Notes: a model not told the origin generated them from the letters alone. Shown: positions 8,425 to 16,998, counted from the stretch's first letter. The stretch: DNA of 64,000 nt from JAHEGP01 sp963792875 (GCA_963792875.1 CAWBXV010000002.1:744001-808000), one strand, 5' to 3'. Numbers and translations are program-made.

Positions 8425-9042
8425 CTAATGCAGCCTGCCGCGCCCCCCGAACAATCCCGCTACGACATTGGCGGGCGGCGCTGCCGCCGCGTCGCCCTCT
8501 GCGAGCATCAACTCCGCATAGACGTTCAGCACCACCATGCGCACGTACTCGCAGAGGTGCTCGTAATCGTCTTCAGTGCCCTGGTCATCGACCTCTATCT
8601 GGGCGACGGCAGCCATATCCAGCAACCCCTCGGCCAGGTCCGGCTGCAGCGAACTCCAGGCCGGCTGATCGAGACCGCCCAGCGCCAGCCCCACCAGGAA
8701 GCCCTGGCACCAGTCGCCCAGCGCCTCGACGCGCGCGGCGAGCTCGAGATCGTCACCGGGCAGCAGCATGCGGAAGGAAAAGTCATTCGCCTCCAGTTCC
8801 GCGGCGGTCTGTTCGGACACGCCCAGAATGCGCTCCAGGTCACTGCCCCGGGCGGTCAGGGGCAGCCCCAGATACTCCAGGTTCTGATCATCCCAATGGG
8901 GACCGCGCACCAGCCTGGCAACAACCAGCCGTCCCGCCACCAGGCCATGGTATTCGGCCGGGGATACCACGCATTTGAGTGCGTAAAAATGGTCACAGAG
9001 GTGATCGTAATCCAGCGCGATACGATCGGATGCATTGTCCAT
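8425..9042 (-). CDS. ygfB: UPF0149 family protein YgfB
   Basis: 205 residues, UPF0149/YecA-like. It has the recognisable W-C-Q-G-F-L-G-L core (GDWCQGFLVGLALGG) and the acidic C-terminal half, followed by EDDYEHLCEYVRM. In Pseudomonas the orthologue affects beta-lactamase and DNA-repair gene expression through interaction with AlpA. No enzymatic motif is seen. ATG at 9042 (MDNASDRIALDYDHL) was chosen by family N-terminus. It heads the operon toward ubiI and is divergent from the zapA operon. A TACTAT box on the minus strand at 9075-9070 could be its -10. Confidence 0.9.
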   Translation of the reverse strand: MDNASDRIALDYDHLCDHFYALKCVVSPAEYHGLVAGRLVVARLVRGPHWDDQNLEYLGLPLTARGSDLERILGVSEQTAAELEANDFSFRMLLPGDDLELAARVEALGDWCQGFLVGLALGGLDQPAWSSLQPDLAEGLLDMAAVAQIEVDDQGTEDDYEHLCEYVRMVVLNVYAELMLAEGDAAAAPPANVVAGLFGGRGRLH

Positions 9043-9179
9043 GGGCAGCTCAATCTCGAATAATTGCGCATAGTAGCAGTTTTCCGCTGCAGCGGGAGTG
9101 CCCCAAAGCGTCGAGCGAGCGGCGAATTGCTCAGCGGCGGCGCCCCGGCGCGGCACCCTGCGGATATTCCGCCAGTTTA

Positions 9180-9208
9180 TTGACCGCACCCCATGCTGAT
9201 CTTACTAT
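9180..9208 (+). promoter_or_regulatory. Sigma-70 promoter of the zapB-like/zapA/6S operon
   Basis: TTGACC at 9180-9185, exactly 17 bases, then TACTAT at 9203-9208. The predicted start is near 9215, 26 bases before the first gene's ATG. Both boxes are 5/6 matches. Confidence 0.6.
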
Positions 9209-9240
9209 TACCCGCGATCACAACGGGAGTTGCGGCGATC

Positions 9241-9450
9241 ATGAACGAACAATTGTTGAGTACACTGGAAGCAAGAATCGACGAGCTCGTCGCGCGCTGC
9301 GAAGAGCTGTACACAGAGAATCAGCAGCTGAAATCCAGGCAGGCCGACTGGCAGGATGAAAGCGCAAAACTGCGGGAGAAGACCGATCTGGCGCGCTCCC
9401 GGGTAGACCACATGATCTCGCGACTGAAAACTCTGGAGCAGGAATCGTGA
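9241..9450 (+). CDS. ZapB-like small coiled-coil protein (TIGR02449 type)
   Basis: 69 residues, almost entirely heptad-like coiled coil (LEARIDELVARCEELYTENQQL). No membrane segment or signal. It overlaps the GTG start of zapA by four bases, so the two are translationally coupled. Similar short proteins precede zapA in many gammaproteobacteria and are annotated as TIGR02449 family, a presumed Z-ring or division-associated coiled coil. The ATG at 9241 follows CGGGAG at a workable distance. Function is inferred from context. Confidence 0.82.
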   Translation: MNEQLLSTLEARIDELVARCEELYTENQQLKSRQADWQDESAKLREKTDLARSRVDHMISRLKTLEQES

Positions 9451-9749
9451 AACCCGATCGCAAGGCCGTCAGTGTCAATATTCTGGGAAGGGATTACCAG
9501 GTCATCTGCGATCCGCAGAACGAGTCGCAACTGGGCGCTTCGGCGCGCCACCTCGACCGCACCATGCGCGAAATCCGCGCCTCGGGCAAAGTCGTGGGTT
9601 CTGACCGCATCGCCGTGATGGCCGCGCTGAATGTCACCAATGACATGCTGCACGGCCCGCGGAATGCGGGCGAAGTCAATGCCGCGGCGGAGGAAAGGAT
9701 CCGGGCGCTGACCGCCAGGGTCGAGGCGGCTCTGCAGCGCGTGCAATAA
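9447..9749 (+). CDS. zapA: Cell division protein ZapA
   Basis: Promotes FtsZ bundling at the division ring. 100 residues, with the N-terminal globular motif VSVNILGRDYQVICDP, the family's R-I-A-V-MAALN core and a C-terminal coiled coil (AAAEERIRALTARVEAAL). The start is GTG at 9447 within the GTGA overlap with the preceding stop. It is directly followed by 6S RNA and fau, the standard zapA-ssrS-fau order. Confidence 0.94.
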   Translation: MKPDRKAVSVNILGRDYQVICDPQNESQLGASARHLDRTMREIRASGKVVGSDRIAVMAALNVTNDMLHGPRNAGEVNAAAEERIRALTARVEAALQRVQ

Positions 9750-9796
9750 TTGCGCTGGGCAGCGCAAATCGCCAGGCGCTGCGCTATAATTTGCTT

Positions 9797-9977
9797 ACCC
9801 CCTGGAGTAGCCGCCAGTTGGTTATGTCCTTGAGCCGATAATCTATCACGCGGGGGCTTCAATGCTGCATCGGTGAGCAGGTCCGCAAGACGGAAAGCCT
9901 AAAGATGCAGCGAGGCCACCACCTTGAACCTTCGGGTTCAAGGCCGCACCGACAGCGCTACTCCGGGGATTTTTTTT
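9797..9977 (+). ncRNA. ssrS: 6S RNA
   Basis: Binds sigma-70 RNA polymerase holoenzyme and mimics an open promoter in stationary phase. A TATAAT box at 9785-9790 gives a start near 9797. The closing stem pairs CCCTGGAGTAG (about 9800-9810) with CTACTCCGGGG (9958-9968), and an internal CCTTGAACC/GGTTCAAGG hairpin has a TTCG tetraloop at 9931-9934. The RNA ends in a run of eight T at 9970-9977, so the closing stem doubles as an intrinsic terminator. Location between zapA and fau is diagnostic. Confidence 0.93.
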
Positions 9978-9987
9978 GAGTCCGTCG

Positions 9988-10587
9988 ATGCATGCCAAGC
10001 GCCGCCTACGCGCTGAGATGCGCGCCCGCCGCAGCGCTCTGAGCACTGCATACCGGCACTGTGCCGCACTCGGCCTGTACCGCTCATTCAGGCGCCACCC
10101 ACTGTTTCTTCGCGCCGCCAGCATCGCCGGCTACTTTCCCATGGGCGGCGAACTGGACCCCGGCCCCCTGCTGGCGCATGCCCACCACCTGGGCAAGGCC
10201 GTCTATCTACCCGTGCTGAACGGACAGTCGCTGCGTTTTGCGCGTTACCACCCCGGCCGCAGCGCGCTGCGATGCAACCGCTACGGCATTCCCGAACCCC
10301 GCACACCGCTGCACGGCTGCGTCGATGCGCGGGCGCTCGACCTGATCCTGATGCCCCTGGTCGCTTTCGATGCGCGGGGCGGGAGGCTCGGCATGGGCGG
10401 CGGCTACTACGACCGCACGCTCGCCTTCAAGCGTCGCCGCCACGCGGCTTCACGCCCGCTGCTGGTAGGACTGGGCTACGATTGCCAGGAAACCGCTTGC
10501 GTACCGACCGAGCCCTGGGATGTGCCGCTGACCGGCGTCGTCACCGAGCGGCGGCGACTGCTTGCCCGCCACGCGGGCCGCGCCTGA
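9988..10587 (+). CDS. fau: 5-formyltetrahydrofolate cyclo-ligase
   Basis: Converts 5-formyl-THF to 5,10-methenyl-THF using ATP. 199 residues. It has the N-terminal basic helix KRRLRAEMRARRSALS, the core motif GYFPMGGELDP and the nucleotide-binding loop RLGMGGGYYDRTL. The ATG at 9988 is preferred over the TTG at 9976, which lies inside the 6S RNA T run. No strong ribosome-binding site is visible. In E. coli it (ygfA) can be co-transcribed with 6S RNA. Confidence 0.93.
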   Translation: MHAKRRLRAEMRARRSALSTAYRHCAALGLYRSFRRHPLFLRAASIAGYFPMGGELDPGPLLAHAHHLGKAVYLPVLNGQSLRFARYHPGRSALRCNRYGIPEPRTPLHGCVDARALDLILMPLVAFDARGGRLGMGGGYYDRTLAFKRRRHAASRPLLVGLGYDCQETACVPTEPWDVPLTGVVTERRRLLARHAGRA

Positions 10588-10644
10588 CGCGCACCCGAAA
10601 CATCCTTCAGCGGGCAGGCTGCGGCAGCATCGATACTACCAGCC

Positions 10645-10734
10645 TCAGATCAGCGCCTGTACGGTCGCCGTCAACAGGGTCCCACTGAAAAACACCACCA
10701 CTGTCATGAACAGTACATCCGGTTTGCGTCCCAT
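10645..10734 (-). CDS. Unrecognised 29-residue single-pass membrane protein
   Basis: A tiny ORF: a charged start MGRKPD, then an unbroken hydrophobic stretch VLFMTVVVFFSGTLL and a short tail, ending in TGA. AGAGGT lies ten bases before the ATG at 10734. The N-in transmembrane layout and the ribosome-binding site make it plausible. It sits in a 405-base gap downstream of ilvA on the same strand and convergent with fau. The rest of the gap (10735-10990) is an AT-rich leader around 10795-10840 and a hairpin, with no other gene seen. Function unknown. Confidence 0.5.
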   Translation of the reverse strand: MGRKPDVLFMTVVVFFSGTLLTATVQALI

Positions 10735-10911
10735 GCCAAGCTACCTCTATTGTTATTGGCACCTGAAAAAGCGCGCGGTGCTGCCGCGACCGCTGATCAA
10801 AGTCAGAAAAAAGATAGTTAAGGATTGTTAATTCGTACAGGCGATTTCACTGCAAAAGCTGGGATTCCAGCGACAGCTTGAACCGGGTCACGCTCTCTCG
10901 GTCCGAAATGT

Positions 10912-10937
10912 GCCTGCGGCAGGAGGCGACCGCAGGC
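10912..10937 (-). terminator. Hairpin downstream of ilvA
   Basis: The 8-base perfect arms GCCTGCGG (10912-10919) and CCGCAGGC (10930-10937) close a ten-base loop, 55 bases beyond the ilvA stop on the minus strand. On that strand it is followed by only three T, so it is a weak intrinsic terminator at best. Confidence 0.35.
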
Positions 10938-10992
10938 TATCCGCCGCCACAGCCCGGGCAGACCACAGCGCCCGGGGCCGCACGCTCACCGG

Positions 10993-12507
10993 TTAACCGA
11001 GAAATTGCCGATAGGCGATATTCTGCGTTTCCTCGTCGAAGGGATAATGCAGGTCGGCCAGAAACTCGCGCAGTTTGCCGCGATCCGGCTCCGGCACCTG
11101 CAGACCCACCAGCACCCTGCCGTAGGCAGCGCCATGGTTGCGATAGTGAAACATCGAGATATTCCAGTCCTCGCCCAGGTGATGCAGAAACTTCATCAGG
11201 GCACCGGGCCGCTCCGGAAATTCAAAGCGATAGACGATCTCGTCGGCAACCTGGGGCGCGTGACCACCGACCATATGGCGGATGTGCACCTTCGCCACCT
11301 CGTCGTCGGTGAGGTCGTGCACCGGATACTCATTCGACAACAGCTGCCTGATCAGCTCCTGGCGGTCGTCACCATCGGGCGAGACCTGAACCCCGACGAA
11401 GATCTGGGCCTCCCGGGCATCGGCATAGCGGTAGTTGAATTCCGTGATATTGCGCTTGCCGAGCATGCCGCAGAATGCCCGGAAGCTCCCCGGCCGCTCG
11501 GGGATGGTCACGCTGAGCACCGCCTCCCGCCGCTCACCGATCTCCGTGCGCTCGGAAATATAGCGGAGCCGGTCAAAGTTCATATTGGCGCCGCTGTCGA
11601 TGGCCACCAGCGTCTGCCCCTTGACGCCGCCTTCGACCACGTATTTTTTCAGGCCCGCCAGGGCCAGCGCGCCGGCCGGCTCGGCGATCGAGCGGGTGTC
11701 CTCGAAGACATCCTTGATCGCCGCACAGATCTGATCGGTGGTCACCGTGATCACGCCATCGATGGACTCGCGAATGACGCGAAAGGTCTCCTTGCCGATC
11801 TGCGCCACGGCGACGCCATCGGCGAACAGGCCCACTTCGGGCAGCACCACGCGCCGGCCCTGGTCCATTGCCGCCTTCAGACAGGCCGCATCCACCGGCT
11901 CGACCCCGTATACCCTGATCTCGGGACGCACGTATTTGATGTAGGCGGCCACCCCGGCGAGCAGACCGCCACCGCCGACCGGCACGAACACGGCATCGAT
12001 GGCGCCCTTGTGCTGATGGAGGATTTCCATGCCGATCGTGCCCTGCCCGGCGATGACATCGGGATCATCGTAGGGATGCACGAAAGTGAGACCTTGCGCC
12101 TGGGCCAGCTCGTTGGCATGTGCGCAGGCCTCATCATAGGTATCGCCAAACAGGACCACGTTGGCACCGCGCCCGCGCACCCCCTCGACCTTGATGCCCG
12201 GGGTGGTGCGCGGCATGACGATGGTGGCTTGGCTGCCGAGCTCGCGCGCCGCCAGCGCGACCCCCTGGGCGTGATTGCCGGCAGAGGCGGCGATGACGCC
12301 CCGCGCCAGCGCGTCGGCCGGCAGATTCACCATCTTGTTGTAGGCACCGCGCAGCTTGAAGGAGAACACCGGCTGCAGGTCCTCGCGCTTCAGCAGGACC
12401 TGGTTCTGCAGGCGCTTCGACAACAGCGCGGCAGGCGTCATCGGGGTCTCGATGGCGACATCGTAGACGCGCGCGTTGAGAATTCGCTTGATATAGGACG
12501 TTGGCAT
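10993..12507 (-). CDS. ilvA: Biosynthetic threonine deaminase IlvA
   Basis: PLP enzyme converting threonine to 2-oxobutanoate, the first step of isoleucine synthesis. 504 residues, the long form. The PLP lysine lies in VFSFKLRGAYNKM, the phosphate-binding glycine loop is GGGGLLAG, and two C-terminal ACT-like regulatory domains (each containing RPGSFRAFCGMLG or RPGALMKFLHHLG) give isoleucine/valine control. The start is the ATG at 12507 (MPTSYIKRILNARVYDVA). It is divergent from rpiA, as in Pseudomonas (ilvA1-rpiA). Confidence 0.95.
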   Translation of the reverse strand: MPTSYIKRILNARVYDVAIETPMTPAALLSKRLQNQVLLKREDLQPVFSFKLRGAYNKMVNLPADALARGVIAASAGNHAQGVALAARELGSQATIVMPRTTPGIKVEGVRGRGANVVLFGDTYDEACAHANELAQAQGLTFVHPYDDPDVIAGQGTIGMEILHQHKGAIDAVFVPVGGGGLLAGVAAYIKYVRPEIRVYGVEPVDAACLKAAMDQGRRVVLPEVGLFADGVAVAQIGKETFRVIRESIDGVITVTTDQICAAIKDVFEDTRSIAEPAGALALAGLKKYVVEGGVKGQTLVAIDSGANMNFDRLRYISERTEIGERREAVLSVTIPERPGSFRAFCGMLGKRNITEFNYRYADAREAQIFVGVQVSPDGDDRQELIRQLLSNEYPVHDLTDDEVAKVHIRHMVGGHAPQVADEIVYRFEFPERPGALMKFLHHLGEDWNISMFHYRNHGAAYGRVLVGLQVPEPDRGKLREFLADLHYPFDEETQNIAYRQFLG

Positions 12508-12585
12508 GTTGGTTGCCTGAGTGACATCACGGCCGCGCAATGTTAGCCCCTCACGCTGCCGGGCGCCAGCGATGCCGCCAATAGC

Positions 12586-12594
12586 TGGTATAAT
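12586..12594 (+). promoter_or_regulatory. Extended -10 promoter of rpiA
   Basis: TG at 12586-12587, one base, then a perfect TATAAT at 12589-12594. There is no good -35, as is common with extended -10 promoters. The predicted start is near 12601, 16 bases before the rpiA ATG. Confidence 0.58.
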
Positions 12595-12616
12595 CGGCGC
12601 TCTGCGGGAGGACCAC

Positions 12617-13302
12617 ATGGACCAGAATCAACTCAAGGAGCGGGCTGCACGCCAGGCGCTCGACTATCTCAGACCGGCACTGGAGAGGGACACCGTGCTC
12701 GGTATCGGCACCGGTTCCACGACGGATTTTTTCATCGACGCGCTGGCCGGGATCAAGGGCGCCTTCGATGGCGCGGTTGCCAGTTCGGAGCGCTCGGCGC
12801 GGCGCCTGCGCGAGCACGGCATACCCGTCTACGAACTCAACAGCGTAGCGCAGCTGCCCTTCTATATCGACGGGGCCGACGAGGCCAACCATCAGCTGCA
12901 GCTGATCAAGGGGGGCGGGGGGCGCTCACCCGGGAAAAGATCATCGCGGCGGTAGCCGAGGAGTTCATCTGCATCGTCGATGAGACCAAGCTGGTGAGGC
13001 ACCTGGGCGCCTATCCCCTGCCCCTGGAAGTGATCCCGATGGCACGCAGCCACGTCGCGCGCGAACTCGTCAAGCTCGGCGGCAACCCGGTGTACCGCGA
13101 GGGCTTCGTGTCGGATAACGGCAATATCATCCTCGACGTTCACGACTTTCCGATACCTCAACCCGCCACCACGGAAAGCGCGCTGAATCACATCGTCGGC
13201 GTGGTCTGCAACGGGCTGTTCGCGCTGCGCCCGGCGGACCGCCTGCTGGTAGCATCCGCCCAGGGCGTGCAGACCCTGCTGGCGGACGGCGCCGGACACT
13301 GA
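12617..13302 (+). pseudogene. rpiA: Ribose-5-phosphate isomerase A, frameshifted in a G run
   Basis: Interconverts ribose-5-P and ribulose-5-P. The N-terminal half starts at ATG 12617 after GGGAGGA and contains GIGTGSTTDFFIDAL and FYIDGADEAN up to LIKGGGG. The frame then shifts and stops at 12955. The rest of the enzyme (ALTREKIIAAVAEEF, then VDETKLVRHLGAYPLPLEV and GNIILDVHDF) continues in the -1 frame to 13302. Restoring one G to the six-G run at 12917-12922 gives a full-length protein of about 228 residues. The rest is well conserved, so a homopolymer sequencing error is as likely as a real mutation. Confidence 0.88.
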
Positions 13303-13315
13303 GGCCAGCCGCGCC

Positions 13316-13987
13316 GTGAACACCGCGTACAGACATCGCTTTGCGGATGGCACCGTCAGCGGGCTGCCCGTGGGCAAAGTGGTCTGTGTGGGCCGCAACT
13401 ATGCGGCGCACGCGCGGGAGCTGAACAACCCGGTTCCCACCGCCCCGCTGCTGTTTCTGAAGCCGCCCAGCGCGCTGACACCGCTGGAGCAGCCCATCGC
13501 GCTGCCCGCCGGGCGCGGCGCGGTGCATCACGAGCTTGAGATCGCGCTGCTGGTCGGCGATGGCCGGCAGCCCGGGAGCGTCTCCTGCGGCCCCTGCTCG
13601 ATCGCCGGTATCGGCCTGGCGCTCGATCTGACCCTGCGCGATCTGCAGGACCGCCTCAAGCGGGATGGCCACCCCTGGGACATCGCCAAAGGTTTCGCCG
13701 GCGCCTGCCCCTGTTCACGCTTCGTGCCGCCGGCCGGCATCGAGGACTGGCGAGCGCTGTCGTTCGAGCTGCTGGTCGATGGCTGCCCCCGCCAGGCGGG
13801 CAACGCCGGCGATATGCTGTTCAGCTATGCGGAGTTGCTGGCCAGCATGGATTTTCACTTCGGTCTGGCGGGCGGGGATGTGGTGCTGACGGGCACGCCC
13901 CCCGGCGTAGCCGCCCTGCAGCCCGGCGACCGCCTGCTGCTGCGGCTGGGCGACTACCTGGAGGCGGAGACGCGGGTGGCCCCCTGA
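13316..13987 (+). CDS. Fumarylacetoacetate hydrolase (FAH) family protein
   Basis: 223 residues of the FAH/YcgM fold. Metal-binding acidic residues lie in HHELEIALLVGD (E-x-E) and the GLALDLTLRDLQ stretch (Asp). The conserved lysine lies in FLKPPSAL, and the C-terminal family motif GDVVLTGTPPGV is intact. Relatives act as acylpyruvate hydrolases or oxaloacetate tautomerases/decarboxylases. The substrate is not predictable here. The start is GTG at 13316, 13 bases after the rpiA stop, so the two are co-transcribed. Its last 34 bases overlap the convergent methyltransferase gene. Confidence 0.86.
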   Translation: MNTAYRHRFADGTVSGLPVGKVVCVGRNYAAHARELNNPVPTAPLLFLKPPSALTPLEQPIALPAGRGAVHHELEIALLVGDGRQPGSVSCGPCSIAGIGLALDLTLRDLQDRLKRDGHPWDIAKGFAGACPCSRFVPPAGIEDWRALSFELLVDGCPRQAGNAGDMLFSYAELLASMDFHFGLAGGDVVLTGTPPGVAALQPGDRLLLRLGDYLEAETRVAP

Positions 13988-14817
13988 ACGTGCGCCTCGA
14001 TCAGGCGCTCGAGCCGGAACGCCCCGGAAAAATACCGCGGCACGTTCAATCGCCTGGCCCACTGGGCGTCGTCGCTGTCGGACACGACGTTGAAACCCCG
14101 CTCGCTCAGCATGCCGGCGAATTCGCCATCGCCGAACCAGCTGTGCAGGTACTCGCCGCTGAAGTGAAATACGTTGCGCGCCAGGCCGGCCACCGTTTCC
14201 CCGAACGGAATGGCTTCCTTGGCGATATAGGTCAGCAGCAGGCGGCTGCCGGGCGCCGACAGCTGCGCGACATCGTCCAGGGTCTGCTCGATGGCGCCGC
14301 GACTCAGATACATGGTGACCCCCTCCCACACCCAGGCCGTCACCTGCCGCTGATCCAGCCCGGCATCAACCAGCCGTTCAACCAGTACATCCACCTCGAA
14401 GTCTACGGGCACAAACGTGAGATTGGCTGGCCCGGTCCCCACCTCCCGACGCTTGGCAGCCTGGGTGGCGGGGTGGTCGACCTCAAATACCCGCACTGAA
14501 CCCAGCGCATCAAGCCGCCAGGCGCGCGCATCGAGTCCGGCACCGAGCACCACGACCTGCACGGCACCCTCATCGACTGCCGCCATCAGCGCGCGGTCGA
14601 TCAGCGCCGTGCGCATCGCCATGTGGGGCGCCAGCCCCAGGGAGGCGCGCGCGCTCATTTCGCGCAGCAGGCTGTTGCCTTCCAGCACGCGCAGCAGCTG
14701 GGCCAGCGCCGGCGGGCACAGCTGCTTGGCCCAGGGATCGGCGGGCAGCTCCGGGATCCCCAGCCCCCGCCCGAAGGCCACCATCGCCGCGGTAAAACTC
14801 GATCGCTTTTCGTGCAT
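13954..14817 (-). CDS. Class I SAM methyltransferase, leucine carboxyl methyltransferase-like (TIGR00027 type)
   Basis: 287 residues. Motif I is VVVLGAGLDARAWRLD, followed by the acidic motif II VFEVDHPATQAAKR and the post-motif WVWEGVTMYLS typical of the PF04072 (LCM/PPM/TIGR00027) family. Bacterial members are O-methyltransferases of unknown substrate. I chose the ATG at 14817. An in-frame ATG at 14850 is possible. It is convergent with, and overlaps, the FAH-family gene. No operon partner is evident. Confidence 0.8.
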   Translation of the reverse strand: MHEKRSSFTAAMVAFGRGLGIPELPADPWAKQLCPPALAQLLRVLEGNSLLREMSARASLGLAPHMAMRTALIDRALMAAVDEGAVQVVVLGAGLDARAWRLDALGSVRVFEVDHPATQAAKRREVGTGPANLTFVPVDFEVDVLVERLVDAGLDQRQVTAWVWEGVTMYLSRGAIEQTLDDVAQLSAPGSRLLLTYIAKEAIPFGETVAGLARNVFHFSGEYLHSWFGDGEFAGMLSERGFNVVSDSDDAQWARRLNVPRYFSGAFRLERLIEAHVQGATRVSASR

Positions 14818-14969
14818 AGCCCTGCCGCCCCTCTGAGTTACGCCATACATCCACCCCGCGCGCCGGCAGGCCGGCGTACCGCCGTTGCGCTGATGTCATC
14901 GGGTAGTACGCGACCGGGCCCGAACTGGACTCGCCCCGGCGGGGACGACCGCCATGGAGGATGCGGGGA

Positions 14970-15908
14970 TCAGGCGGGCTCGCCCAGAAAGCGCTCGATC
15001 GCATCGAACACCGGCTGACGGATGTCGCGGGACTCCGCCACCAGGTGGTGCCTGGCAGCCGCCACCTGCACGACCTCGGCCAATGGAAACTTCTGCCGCA
15101 CGACCGGCAGATTGTAGCGCCAGTCGACGGTATCGTCCTGCTCACCCTGCACCACCAGCACGCGCAGCGCTGACGGGGGCAGCGTCAGAAACCAGTCGAT
15201 CCACTTGTTCATCGACGTGACCCAGGCCGTTTTCAGATGGCGCGTCTGCAACGGGTCCCTGCTGGCGACGAAATCCAGAAAGGCCAGATCGCTGGAATTG
15301 ACCCGGAAACTGCGCGGTATTTTCGGCAGAATGCGCTTCACGCCAAGGTGCACCCACCGCAGCCACGCCCAGTGCGCCGGCCGCACCAGCGGCGACAGCA
15401 GCACCGCCCTGCTGAAAGGGTGACCGGGATCGCGCAGCAGCAGGCTCATCACCGCCGCGGCGCCCGTACTCTGTCCGACCGCGTACCAGGGTTCGGGGAC
15501 GTGGCCGGCACACAGCCGCAGACAGTCCTCCAGCGCCCGATCGTAATGGCTGAAACTGGAGATGCTGGCCAGCTCACCGGTGGAGAGGCCGTGACCGGGC
15601 AGGTCGAAGCCCACCACGGTGTAGCCACACCCCAGCAGATGCCGGATCAGCTCGCCGTACAGGCCGAGGTGATCGGTGTATCCGTGCACGACGAAGACCG
15701 TCGCGGTCGCCTCCTCGCGCCGGAACAGCTGGCAGACGATGTCGTAGGGACCGCTCTCGAAGGTGCCGATATACTGCGTCACGCTCGGCATCGCGCTGGC
15801 GAAATCGAGCTGATAGTGCTGGTAGTACTGCTGCAGCTCTGGCGCCGGCAGCGGCCACACCCCGGGCGCCAGCGGGCCGATATGGTGGATGACCTCGTTG
15901 AGGTTCAT
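14970..15908 (-). CDS. Alpha/beta hydrolase, monoacylglycerol lipase/lysophospholipase-like
   Basis: 312 residues. The oxyanion motif is FVVHGYTDHLGLYG, the nucleophile elbow is VGQSTGAAAV (Ser), and the acid and base are the Asp in VQGEQDDTVDW and the His in AARHHLVAES. This arrangement fits the Hydrolase_4 (PldB/MGLL) group. No signal peptide. ATG at 15908, 25 bases past the fba stop on the same strand, so it may be read through from the carbon operon. The natural substrate is not predictable. Confidence 0.82.
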   Translation of the reverse strand: MNLNEVIHHIGPLAPGVWPLPAPELQQYYQHYQLDFASAMPSVTQYIGTFESGPYDIVCQLFRREEATATVFVVHGYTDHLGLYGELIRHLLGCGYTVVGFDLPGHGLSTGELASISSFSHYDRALEDCLRLCAGHVPEPWYAVGQSTGAAAVMSLLLRDPGHPFSRAVLLSPLVRPAHWAWLRWVHLGVKRILPKIPRSFRVNSSDLAFLDFVASRDPLQTRHLKTAWVTSMNKWIDWFLTLPPSALRVLVVQGEQDDTVDWRYNLPVVRQKFPLAEVVQVAAARHHLVAESRDIRQPVFDAIERFLGEPA

Positions 15909-15933
15909 CGCAGCGCGCCGGCGCCCCGGCGCC

Positions 15934-16998
15934 TCAATTGACCCGCGGTTCGAGCTCTCCCGCCTCGTAGCGCTGGTACATGGCCTCCAGGCTGAGGACG
16001 CGTATCTTGTCCGCCCAGCCCGCCGTGCCGAAAGCCTCGTAGCGATCCACGCAGATGTCCTTCATGGCCTTGATGCTCTCCTTGAGGTACTGCCGGGGGT
16101 CGAAGGCAGAGGGGTTTCGCGCCAGGCAGCGGCGGATGGCACCGGTCGACGCCAGGCGCAGATCGGTGTCGATGTTCACTTTGCGCACGCCGTGCTTGAT
16201 ACCCTCGACGATCTCCTCCAAGGGCACGCCGTAGGTCTCGCCGATGTCGCCGCCGAACTCGTTGATGACGGCCAGCCAGTCCTGCGGCACGGAGCTGGAA
16301 CCGTGCATCACCAGGTGGGTGTTGGGAATGCGCTCGTGGATGGCCTTGACCCGCCCGATGGCGAGAATGTCCCCCGTCGGGGGCCGCGTAAACTTATAGG
16401 CGCCATGGCTGGTGCCGATGGCGATGGCCAGCGCATCGACACCGGTGGCGCGCACGAACCGGGCCGCCTCCTCTGGATCGGTCAGCAGCTGCGAGTGGTC
16501 CAGCGTGCCCTCGGCGCCGATGCCGTCCTCCTCACCGGCCTGGCCGGTTTCGAGAGAGCCCAGGCAACCCAGCTCGCCCTCCACCGACACCCCGCAGGCA
16601 TGCGCCATCGCCACCGCCCTGCAGGTCACGTCGACGTTGTAGTCGTAGCTCGAGGGCGTCTTGCCGTCCTCCCGCAGGGAACCGTCCATCATGACCGAGC
16701 TGAAGCCGAGCTGTATCGAGCGCTGGCAGACGGCGGGGCTGGTGCCGTGATCCTGATGCATGCACACCGGGATGTGGGGAAACTCCTCCAGCGCGGCCAG
16801 GATCAGATGCCGCAGAAAATTGGCGCCGGCGTACTTGCGCGCCCCGGCCGACGCCTGCACGATCACGGGGCTGTTGGTCTGATCCGCAGCCTCCATGATG
16901 GCGCGCATTTGCTCCAGGTTGTTGACGTTGAACGCCGGTACGCCATAACCGTGCTCGGCGGCATGGTCCAATAACTGTCGCAGACTGATGAGTGCCAT
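15934..16998 (-). CDS. fba: Fructose-bisphosphate aldolase, class II
   Basis: Zinc-dependent aldol cleavage/condensation of fructose-1,6-bisphosphate. 354 residues, of the Calvin-cycle (CbbA) length class. Zn and active-site residues lie in PVCMHQDHGTS (His), MMDGS (Asp), EGELGCLGS (Glu), GTSHGAYKF (His) and VMHGSSSVP (His), and the phosphate-binding loop is near VNIDTDLRLA. ATG at 16998. It is the last core gene of tkt-epd-pgk-fba, separated from pgk by 60 bases. Confidence 0.96.
   Translation of the reverse strand: MALISLRQLLDHAAEHGYGVPAFNVNNLEQMRAIMEAADQTNSPVIVQASAGARKYAGANFLRHLILAALEEFPHIPVCMHQDHGTSPAVCQRSIQLGFSSVMMDGSLREDGKTPSSYDYNVDVTCRAVAMAHACGVSVEGELGCLGSLETGQAGEEDGIGAEGTLDHSQLLTDPEEAARFVRATGVDALAIAIGTSHGAYKFTRPPTGDILAIGRVKAIHERIPNTHLVMHGSSSVPQDWLAVINEFGGDIGETYGVPLEEIVEGIKHGVRKVNIDTDLRLASTGAIRRCLARNPSAFDPRQYLKESIKAMKDICVDRYEAFGTAGWADKIRVLSLEAMYQRYEAGELEPRVN

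Noticed and set aside
11005..12546. 513-residue open frame antisense to ilvA
   Set aside because: It mirrors a fully conserved ilvA. Its composition (His/Asp/Gly/Leu-rich) is the usual reverse-strand shadow of GC-rich coding DNA, and it has no recognisable motif.
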